Below are positions 1-11,300 of a stretch of DNA of 64,000 nucleotides, piece by piece (the stretch's first letter is position 1; each line of letters starts with the position of its first letter). The stretch comes from Aristolochia californica (Eukaryota > Streptophyta > Magnoliopsida > Piperales > Aristolochiaceae), in NCBI GenBank assembly GCA_029961685.1, contig JARWKL010000005.1, positions 3,788,501-3,852,500 on the forward strand, given 5' to 3'. The position numbers and the translations under genes are program-made. Under the pieces are notes generated by a model that saw nothing but the letters and a program-made list of their open reading frames with translations, searched no databases and was not told where the DNA came from.

Positions 1-1690
1 CCAACTTTTTAGAAGATTGTCATCCAAACTCTCTAAGAGAAGTCGCAATGTAGGATAACATGCTAAACAGTCCCTCATAAATGCCACAGGGAGGGCAGGT
101 ATTAATAGGGGCGGTAAAACCCCTTATGGAGGTTGTCTTCAGTGAGGATTTGCTCCCTAATGATTGTCCATATGAAGAATTTTATCTTGCTAGGGGTAGA
201 GAGTCTCCAGATGAGATTTTCCTTGTGCTCAAGTTGGCTGAGATCATCCTCCCTGAAGTGGGAATAGGCTGAGGCTACTAAGAAGATACCATTGATGCTA
301 GGCTTCCAAATCAATTTATCTTGCACCCGATCCCAAATGGTAGTACTACTGAGACTAGATAGAAGCGAGCAGAAGACTATAGCTTCATCGTCATTCAAGC
401 CCCGATGGAAGAGAAAACACCAAGACTGATTACTCCATGATTCCGCCATCGAACACAATAAGCTCATAGCAATCCTAGAAAGCTCCGGGTACTCCTAAGA
501 AAGGGGTCGAGAACCGCACCACTCATTGGCCCAGAAGAGAAGAGTCCTCCCATTCCCAGGGTAGGAGGTCATGGCCTTGAAGGTTGGAAGCAGCTTGTAA
601 ACGAATTTCCAAATCGGGGATAGGCACCAATGGCCTGGGATCTGAAGATAGTATCTCGCCATATTTTTTTTTTATAAAGATGTATTTATATTAACAAGAG
701 AATCATTTCAAAAATATTAACAAGAGAAAAAATACAAAGGAAGTATCTCACCATATTCCTCCACAAATTGCTATGATTAGCATTGAGATTCAAAATCCAC
801 TTAAGAAGGAGGGCATTGTTCATGTCCTTCGTAGGTTGGATACCTAGACCCACCCTATTTCAAGGCAGACAAATCTTTTTCCAACCAACCAAGTAATATC
901 TGAATGTGTCTTCTGAACCTCTCCATAGAAAGTGTCGGCAGATAGCATCAATCTTTGAGCACACTGAAGTCGAACACTGAATAAAGGACAGTAGGTAATT
1001 GGGCAGCCCTGCCAAGCATGACTTTAATAGGGTAAGTCGACCTGTTGTGGATAGGAGCTTGCCCCGCCAAGTGGCAAGTCTCTTCTCGAACTTCTCAATC
1101 AGGGGGGGGGCGGGGGCGCAAAGTGCAACTGTGGGCCGAAAATCAAAAAGAGGAAGACCCAAGTATGTAGTTGGCGTGCTCTCTAAAGTGCACCCCAAGA
1201 AATCAGCCATATCCCTAAGCACTGGACCTAGTAACCTGGCACCCTTAAACTCAACTAAGTTGGATTTGGTGAAGTATTTTGTGATTCAGATTGCACCCCT
1301 CTCATCATAAACTTGGGTCCATTGAGAATTTCTGCTTCCATATTTGCTAAGCTTTATGAACTTCCCCAAGGATTAATTATTTACCGGGACTGCCTCAATG
1401 GTCCCCTACTCGTTGAAGGAGACTCAAAAGTGGTCGTCAAATGGTGCTCCTCCTCTTCTGCCCCCACCTTGGCTCCATTGGGATGTCCACTATGAGGTTA
1501 TTGATATTGTATCTCTTGTTATTTATAGCTGGTCTCATGTTCCTAAATCAACAAAAAAATTTGTTGCCATACTTGCTAAGCAGGGAGCCTCCCTCCAATC
1601 CCTTGTTGTAAAGGGAGTACTCCCCTGAATCTGTTGTTGTGCTTTGTTTTGCTGAAATAAATCTCATCCTTCTCAAAAAAAAAAAAAAAA
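1..1690. mobile_element. L1-type LINE fragment, 5' part inverted relative to 3' part
   Basis: Positions 1-1,260 read on the minus strand as the downstream part of a LINE ORF2. The RT C-terminal region is at 860-1,222 (PTTYLGLPLFD, then [20 protein letters not shown]), and the post-RT linker is at about 102-467 (KIKFFIWT). Positions 1,313-1,627 read on the plus strand as the RNase H C-terminus (LLVEGDSKVVVKW, then a KQGASLQSLVVKG tail). A poly(A) tract follows at about 1,676-1,690. The upstream half of the element is therefore inverted next to the 3' half, the geometry left by twin priming. A short A/T-rich insertion at about 660-755 interrupts the minus part. All frames are broken. The element lies in the intron after exon 11 of the host gene and continues past the left edge. 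Confidence 0.8.
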
Positions 1691-1927
1691 GCAACTTGAG
1701 CATAGTAAATTAACTTTGGTGAAAACACTTTAGAAGTGTTTTAGCAATCTAAGATGGGATTGAGAACCACTATAAATCTCTATGTTCATTTTTTATTTTT
1801 TGTGTTTCTTATTTGAATTTAAGATTATCATGGCACATTAATTTGATTGAAAAGGTGAACACACTTAAGGGATAAGTAAGAGAAATTAAGAAGAAGTCAA
1901 AATTAGCACAAAAATTGATCCTTGCCA

Positions 1928-2013
1928 GGAGCTTAAAAGTAAATACCTTGATACAGATAAATTCAATTTGGGAGCTCGACAGTAAATACCTCGGTACAGA
2001 TAAATTCAATTCC
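1928..2013 (-). repeat. Tandem duplication of the exon 11 end and its splice donor
   Basis: Two copies of a unit of about 43 bases (1,928-1,969 and 1,971-2,013) each contain the last bases of exon 11 followed by a gtattt donor. The copies differ at a handful of positions. The exon-proximal copy (exon end 1,990) continues the open frame. Using the distal donor (end 1,947) would add 43 bases and bring in a stop codon nine codons past the normal end. Confidence 0.75.
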
Positions 2014-5000
2014 TCCTAGCAAATCAAACAGTTCTGCCACAAATACAGGACGACTGGAAACAACTTCCTGTTCACTTGAAACATGGTACAACATGTTTGT
2101 TAACATGCAAATCAACTTGCTATGGACTAGTTCTGCCCATGAGTGCTCTCGGCTAATCTCCAGAAGCATCTTGATTACCTGCAAATTATCCAGGTTGATT
2201 AAGGTCATTCGATTTTCCTCCACATTTTGCAATCATATAAGTGGTAAATGAGAAATACATTGCTGCTATCAAGATTGTACTATTGTATCCCCCACTTAGA
2301 CTGTTGCTGTCTTTTGTTTCTTAATAAAGTTTACACCATTTCAAAAAAATAACATACAGTAACAGTCATTGCTCCTATCAAGATGAACTTGGGAAGATGC
2401 TGAGAATTTCATTAAGATCAAGGAGATACAAATTAAAAATGAATTACATAAATACAACTAGCTGCAAAGGATAGCTACGATAAAAGGTGCCTCAACTTCT
2501 TACCCTTATGTCAAGACCTTCTAATCTACTCCGGAAAATTTGGCCTCTATCACAGACAAAGAAAAGTAAACAACTTAAAGAGGATGCCCAAACTATCTCG
2601 TTTCTTTCTTCTGTCTGTGGAAAGATAATAGTCACAGATTAATAAACAAATAAGCAACTAAGAAATGGAATTTTCCTGCAGTCGCTTTCCATTAACTCCA
2701 AAAAGGAAGAAAGAATCACTACAAGGATAAATGCATTTTTTTATAAAACATGAGAAATTCAATAAGACAAGAAAAGGAGATCACCAAAAAAATGTGAATA
2801 CAAACATATGTAATACATATACATATATGTTTAATATAATATATATGCAAATGAATAAACTAGTTTTTGATATATTAATTTATCCACAACCAGGAAGGCT
2901 ATATAAGATGCCACCTATAGGAGTTCCATCAAAATCATGTGATTGAAACCATGTTTTATGAGAATAGTGAGAATTTCATTGAAAGAGAAAGTTGTTAAGG
3001 AATAGTCCCACATGGATTAGTGAGTACAAAAATCATGAGTTTATTAGTTAGGAAAGAGGTTTCCTAAGTTGGCTAGTCATTTTGGGATAGGGCCTTGGAT
3101 CTAACTTAACATGGTATCAGAGCAAGTACTCATATGTAGGCCTATACCTAAGAACTATCTACTTGAAGAACCACAAAAAAGAGGGCCTACACCTAAACTA
3201 TCCACTTGTAGAGCCACAAAAGATGGCCTACACCTAAACTGCCTACTCTTAAATTATCTACTTGTAGAGCCACAAAAGAGGGTCTACACGTGGGGGGGGG
3301 GGGGGGGGTAAAGGAATAGTCCCACATGGATTAGTGAGTACAAAAATCATGAGTTTATTAGTTGGGAAAGAGGTTTCCTAAGTTGGCTAATCATTTTGGG
3401 ATAGGCCTTGGAACCAACTTAACAAAAGTAAGACGTAAAAGTTACAAACTGTTGACATGCATAGATACAAAGAAAAGTTGACATAAAGTTTTTTTTTTTT
3501 TTTTTTGACTGTTGGATGTATTCAGTATATAAAAGGGGGAGAGGATAAAGATCAGATTATTTTTCTCGTGTTTTCATTCTTTTTCTTCTTGGGGATACAG
3601 CAAGTAGCAAAATTTTGAGTATCACAACTTGTGTTGCCTCTTTACTCTCTACTGAATGGACGAATAATAGATCCCAATTCTGAAGCAAAATCACTGCTTG
3701 GGTTATCCTTTATGGCTACTATGGATTTAAATAACTCTTCTCTCCCATGGAGAGGGAGATAGAGAGACTTTTATCTGAGAAAATTATATTAAGCAGGACC
3801 TGAATAAGGAAAAGAAGAATCTCATATAGAATGCTCAGAATCCATGATTCAAATTGCTCAATAGCTGTTGTTGATGGGGCTTGCTTGCAATAATCTCCAG
3901 TCCTCTTTTCTTGTGTTGTATACTGTTGTTCATTGTTAAACTCTGGCTCTTGTGATGGTTCTTCTTCTTCAATAGTTGGAGGCATTTCAGGAAACATAGG
4001 CTCCAGAAGGTGGGCATGCACCCCGAGATTTAATATCAAATCAAAAGCCCGAACCCTAGACATCAATTTTTGAGATCTAAGCATTTCCTGAAAGACAAAA
4101 GAACTCTATGAGAAAATTATTTTAAACTGCTAGGAAGAGTATTTCAGATGTAATCAATGTAGCACCTCCAGTAAGGAAATAGTAAGAGGAGCAGCAGTCC
4201 GAGAATCCAAAACATACCTACAAAATAGAATCAAGTATTTCACCATCATTTGTCAAGAGCATAATAATTTCCCTAATAACAAATTAATGCGTTTATAACA
4301 CCCAAACAGATGAAAAGACAAGATATTGAAAAGCCAAAGTTATGAAAACATACATGTCAATGACAAGCTTGACGAGGACACTAACTGCCACATCTAGGGA
4401 TGGTTTTCCACCATAATTTGATATTTTGGAAGATACTGTCATGGTATTTGAATTTGGTGAAGAGGCTTCTGAGCAAAAGGCAGCTATAACCTCAGACACT
4501 TCTGCAGGATTCAGGCGTAAAGGCTGTTGCTCACTGATCACAAAAGAGAAGGTATTACAGAGAGAAAAAAAACAGACAGATTCCCTTAACATCACAATAA
4601 TTTTCTCAGCAGATAATTTGAGTGCAAAAGAATCTCAGTCCATCCAACCTCATTCTTCTTTTCCGGAGGTTTGAAATAAAGGCTCCCAAATTTCAGAAGA
4701 AAAGTGCAGTTAACAATGAAATTTTTTACCTCGTGCTAGGAAAGTCAACTGTACCCCAGTTAAAGGTTCAATAGGTTTCAGCATATGAATCTGTGTACAA
4801 TTGGACCTCTTTTTTACAATTTTAGCACCAATAACATAATCATTAGATTACCAGTGAGACACATATTTAAGCTCGATAAACTGACAACAGATAGAGAAAC
4901 AATTTGTCACTGGTTGCTAAAACTAAAGTATATTATATGTAATGGACATAAGACGTATAAATATAAGACCGCCCTAGACATTTTGGGGAACTGAGTGCTG

Positions 5001-5327
5001 CATATAGGTGGTCTTAGATGTCCAACAAACAAAACTGTATTTCATAATGCCAATACATAGCAAAATTAAACAATTACTACAGTCGTAAAATAGTTCTCAT
5101 AACACGTCTGACAGCACAAGAAAGAAATAAGTAGACTATATTACTTTGAAATCTGTAATATAATTTCTCATCTAAATTGTATATGGACACACACCACCAG
5201 ATCCGCCAATCATATGGCGGACTATCATGCTAAAAGGGCCTCTTCCCTCCAATACCTCGTTGTGGACGATAGCCCATTACGCTAAGGTGCATCTCTCCTC
5301 TTTTTTGAATTAAATTCACACTCTACC

Positions 5328-5368
<41 letters not shown>

Positions 5369-8300
5369 CAGACACTATATTTTACACAAGTAATGTGCAG
5401 CCTCGTACTGCCACCATAATAGGAACTCAGGAATAGACTGTAATGCCTGTCTCCACTGTTCTTCTCTCTGGTAAAACCGTTTCCAACATGTCTAAAAAGA
5501 TGAAAAAATACTAGCTTTCAAAAAGGATACGACTCTAACAGATCAGGGTCAGCTCTCCAGCCTCCCTCATCCTTTCTTACAAAGCAGTGCTTCCTTTCGT
5601 AGTCAAACCTTTATAATTCATCTTCTCAAACACTTCTTTCATAAGATAAGAGAAAACAATGTAAGCTTTTTACAAGGAACAAGCCTATTCTGTATCTTAA
5701 AAAACTGGATGATACCATTACTGAAGATTCTTCTCCCATGTTCTCCGTATTGCTAAATGGAATTTTTTTTCTATGATTAGAAACGTCAAATTTGAGAGAA
5801 AATCTATAGACACAACTAAATCAACAGTCTTTCCTTAGCCAAACTCCAAAGTTTGTACATGAAACATGTTTCACCCTGCACTCTTGTTTAATGAAATCTC
5901 ATATTCGCATTGTTACAAAAAGAAGACCTAGTACTGTTGTTCCCAAAAATACAGTTAGTTTGAGAATATGTACAACCCTAAACACTGATGCAAACTTGTA
6001 CCTATAACATTGATATCGAAAAAGAGGTAAGTCAGTTGGAGAATATGTACAACCAACAATAATGCAAAGTTTTACCTATAACATCGATACTGAAAAAGTG
6101 GTCGTGCACGAGGACGGAATGTGCTCACTGGTACATCCTTCCTGAAGATTAGAAGCATAATAGTAAGCCTTAGATCAAACTTAGATAAAAAAATGTTACA
6201 TTCTCCCTTGCATATTGTCTACAATATGAAGCAAGATGTAGGAACTCTAAGGTAGTGTCAGCAGGTCCACAAACCTGCACCACCATCTATCTACATTCTT
6301 GCACAATCTATGAAACAATAAATCTAGCAACTATAAACAGAAGCAAGACACATAAAATAGAATAATAAACTGGACGGATATTCAGTCATGAACTTGCCAA
6401 ATTTGATCTGCACTTGGTTTTATGCGCTTAGAGGATGTTATGGCCCTCAAATGAGAAGGAGCCAAGGCAAAATTAGTGGTCGTTGTGACTGCTGAAGGCT
6501 GCAAAAGCTGATCAAAGTCAGAGACATCCGGAGTATTAGGAAGTTTCAGTGGCTGGCCCTTCATTTTGGCCTCCATATCTCCAACAAGTAGAGCTGCAGC
6601 ACCATGCTCTAGAAAATTATGTGGACAAACATCTTGGGCCTGTGAAACTCCATCCCTGGATTAATAGCCAAGTCAGTGGTCTCGTCATAGAAGTAAATGC
6701 ACTTACAATGCCGGCCAGAAGTTTAGGAGCAGTGACAAATTAAAGACTTGCTAAGGTACTTCAGATTATCCTGACTATATCTTAGGGCTCAGATTTACAT
6801 GATTATAACAATCAACGTTGTAGATAAGCTTGAGCACCAGAAAATATGAGATTCTGGTCCCTAACTAATGAATGATTTTATTGGTAAAAGAAAAGGAACA
6901 ATTTTAACCTCTTGACTGGAAAGAGGTATTTACTGTTTCCAACAGTTTCCTGCTGAGTAGACCATCACTCGTGTCAATAATGATCGCTCATAACCTGACA
7001 ATCTCTTTTGAAGATAATGGAAATATCATGAGGAAGAGAGTAGAAAAAATACAAGACAACAATCTAGGGCAGCAGCTGAAAGCCTAGTATCATATGTGAT
7101 CTGACTATCAGCAATAAGAACTGATATCTTTTTGAGGGTCGAATTAGTCCGGTTAACAAGCTTAAAAGGGTAAGACACGCTTTTAAACATGCCAAGTTGA
7201 AAAGTGCTTTCAAGTTTCTCCTTTTTCTCTTTTCCCCATTAGACTAATTTACAATGCATCCCAAATATTCTAAAGAAAGAAAAAAAAGGTTGAGCAAACT
7301 ACCTTTCCATCATGACAGGCAATAACTGTTGTTCGGCATCCTCACACCACCACCATTTAAGAACATCAGAACGCATGTACTTAACATCTTCTTGCTCATT
7401 TCTTTCACAAATTGATAATTTCAAAGCGGTTGAACCGGAAATTTCTTTGCCCTCAGGAGACTCTCTGCTATTAACAGCCCCAGGCTTCAGCTGGGAATTG
7501 AAGGATCTACTAAGAAGAGAGGACAATGAAGGCAGAGCCTGCTTAGAAGTAGTAGATGCCCCAGAAAATGCTGCTGTTTGGAAGGATGGCCGAGGGATAT
7601 GGCGGGCCACAAGTGATCGAACATAACTTAGAGACTTAATAAGTGCATCGGATGCAAAGGTAGAAGTTGGCAAAGAGGAAGAAGTAGCATTTCCAGGTGG
7701 CACTGAACCTGAAGTTTGATTTGATGATTTTGACCATGGACGTATTTTTCGAGTCGCGGCAGAGTCACATTCGGCAACTGAATTTACACAAAACAAATCA
7801 ATTTGCAGTAGTATCTGCTCCTTTGGAACATACCTGCAGTAACAGACAATATCATGATACGAAATATGCCAAGACCTTATCCATAATTATCAAATAAAGG
7901 AAACTCAAAAGCATAAGATTAAGTAGAAATGAACCAGCAGCAAAAACCAGAGGACACGGTATACCCTAACTGTCAAGTTACGAACAAACTGATATCACTT
8001 TCACTTTTTTGGTATTACATAACATTTTACTGATGGATCAAAAAAAATTGTATCTTTTCATTTTTTCTTAGTAAGCAAATGAAAGAAATTTTTATCTTAT
8101 TTTTGTGAATAATGAGAAAATCCATTACAGAGAGGAAAATACAAAAGATTACAAGTCTAGGCAAGCCAACTCAAGTGGCTAGCTAATAGAACAAGAAAAA
8201 CAGTTAACAGATACAAAAAATCAACTAAAAAATGACCAAATCAACAATAATAAAAATCATCTTGGATCAATCGTTTAAGCATCACTTTCCAGAAGATGTG

Positions 8301-11300
8301 CCAAGACAACTCCTTTCGTAGATGGTGAATCAGTGCCACTTGCACTTCTAGCAGTATGCAACCACCCCAATTGAACACCATCACATAGGGAGATAAGTTC
8401 TTCATAAAGTTACCAAAATCGCCAAGGAGGTTTTCTCAAAGAAAACCACCCAATGACCACTTGAGAATCTCCTTCGATAATGAGGGGAGAGAAGTAGTCC
8501 TACCTAAATATCCTATAGCCACAGAGTAAAGAATGAAGGTCGCCTTCAAGGAATCACAAGCTCCAAAAGAAGCAGCATATACACCTACAATCTGTTCGAG
8601 AAAACACCACCACCTCCCTCGGGACCTGCATTCCTGATGTATTACGTGGCTCAATTGTGGAAGAAAGTCATCCAAAACAATTGAAGAAGAAGAAAAGGAA
8701 AGAAGAAGAAGACTGACTGAAAGAAAGCTATTTACAATTTGAGACAGTTACTGATTTAGGAAAGTACTATGTTTTAGTAATTTTTTTTTATGAAAATATT
8801 TTAGTACTTTATATCCAGGAATGCCTGCATGTTCCCAATTTTAGTAGTTTCCTGTTTGCCTACAGTCCGAATTAGGAGAGTTTTCTTTAGGAAAGTCTTT
8901 AGTTAGTAAGTTGCCTTTATTAGCAGTCAATTTAGCAAAATCTTAAAGATAGTTATGGCTGTAAAAGAACAGGATTCGCTATGGATACTGAAATTCCAGA
9001 TTTGGTCCATTTGCACATATCAGATATCCGAAATCTGAATATATGAGGAACTATTCGTAGTTGGATATCTGAATCCAATCCATTAGATAAATATCCGATT
9101 TCGACAATATCTGGATCCGAAAAATATGGCCAGCCCTTCTCCTCGAAGATAGTGAACCAGTCTTGTCAAACTCTTCACCAAAGTTGTACGATCAAATTAT
9201 TGAAGGGGTCTTTCCTTCGAAGAAGTTTGACATTCTTTTTGAGGGAAAGTGTGTGAATATTCAATAAATCAGAGAAAAAATATACAAGTTCGACATTAAA
9301 ACAAGATGAAAGATAAAAGAGAAAATCTTACCTAGTTCGGCAAGAATGGAAACGAGGAACTACTAAGTGCGAGAGGAAATAGAACATTCTTGTTTAGAAG
9401 AATTTTATAAGAAAACTTGCTGTTTGTGTCAGCGAGCAGATCAAAAATCTTAAAGCCTTATTAGGCATATATGAAGCCTTCTCCGGTCAGAAATTCAATT
9501 GGGGAAAAACCCGAGTCGATGACATCATGAAGACAATTTCATGTGGGAGGTTGAGGGCATTCTGAGCTGCAGTGCTGACCATCTCCCCTCCTACCTTGGA
9601 CCATAAAATGAAAGAAAACACCACCACCTCCCTCAGGACCTGCATTCCTGATGTATTACGTGGCTCAATTGTGGAAGAAAGTCATTCAAAACAATTGAAG
9701 AAGAAGAAAAGGAAAGAAGAAGACTGAAAGAAAGCTATTTACAATTTGGGACAAAGTACTATGTTTTAGTACTTTTTTTATGAAAATGTTTTAGTACTTT
9801 CAATCCAGGAATGCCTGCATGTTCCCAATTTTAGTAGTTTCCTGTTTGCCTACAGTCCGAATTAGGAGTGTTTTCTTTAAGGAAAGTCTTTAGTAAGTTG
9901 CCTTTATTAGCAGTCAATTTAGTAAAATCTTAAAGATAGTTAAGGCTGTAAAAGAACAGGATTCACTATGGATACTGAAATTTGAGATTAGGTCCATTTG
10001 CACATATTAGATATCCGAAATCTGAATATATGAGGAACTATTTGTAGTTGGATATCTGAATCCAATCCATTACATAAATATCTGATTTCGACTATATCTG
10101 GATCCGAAAAATATGGCCAGCCCTTCTTCTCGAAGATAGTGAACGAGTCCTGCCAAACCCAAATCATTAGACAAACTCTCCACCAAAGTTGTAGGATCAA
10201 ATTATGGAAGGGGTCTTTCCTTCGAAGAAGTTTGACATTTTTTTTTTGGGGGGGGGGGGGGGGTTAGTCTACAATGAACTTGAAATGAAGTGAAGAATTC
10301 AATTCATCTTAATGAATTGATTCAACTTCAACTCATCCTTGGGTGTTAGTGTAGACAAGTTCAAGTGCACTAGAAAACAGATTCCAATGTTAGTGCCCCC
10401 AATGAAAAGTATGATATAAACAAAAGAATGAGTAACTTTTAATAACATACTTAAATAGAACATATACCTAAACAGATAATTAACCAAAATAAACATAGTT
10501 ATTACATTTATAAGTGATGTAACGTGTTGTATTAGATATATATTAATATCCTAATTAATGAAAAACTATATTATATTACTTAATGATTAGAGTTTATTAT
10601 AAATTAATACAATAATTACGTGTGCCAAGAATAAATTATTAAAAATAAATAAATAAAAATAAAAATTACAGAAGCGAATATAATAAATAAATAAATTATT
10701 TTTTAATAACATAAGACATGTTTTAACATTAAAAAGACTAATTTAATACAATAATAAAAATATATATAATAAATAAATATATATATTTATCAATAACATA
10801 ATATATATTTTTATGTATTATTAATTAATAATATATTGTCACAAAATTTAAAACCATTGGTTTAATTAATTATAGCAATGGGATAATTAAACCAAAACAA
10901 TTTATCAAATATTTATTTTAAAAATATTTTAATTATGACTATTAAATCACTAATTTAATATAGTAATTATAAAATAAATATATTAAATAAATAAAAAAAT
11001 TTATTTTATAAATAAAAAATATAAATTATTATTTTTATGACGATGGTTTAATTTTTCCTAAATTTCCTAACTTAGGAAAAATTAATCCATCATCTTCCTC
11101 ACGGCACGCATCGTCTTCCTCAGCGGCGGGAGACTACGGCGACGGCGACGGAAGTAACAGGCCAGCGGGCAACGGCGACAGAGGCGGCGCTCCGACGGTA
11201 CGCCGAGAAGGAGAAGAGGGAGAAGAGAAGCCGAGAGGCTTGGCCTCCCGTGCTCAGCGACGGAGGTCGAGAGGGAGAGGAGAGGGAGGAAGCCCAGGGG

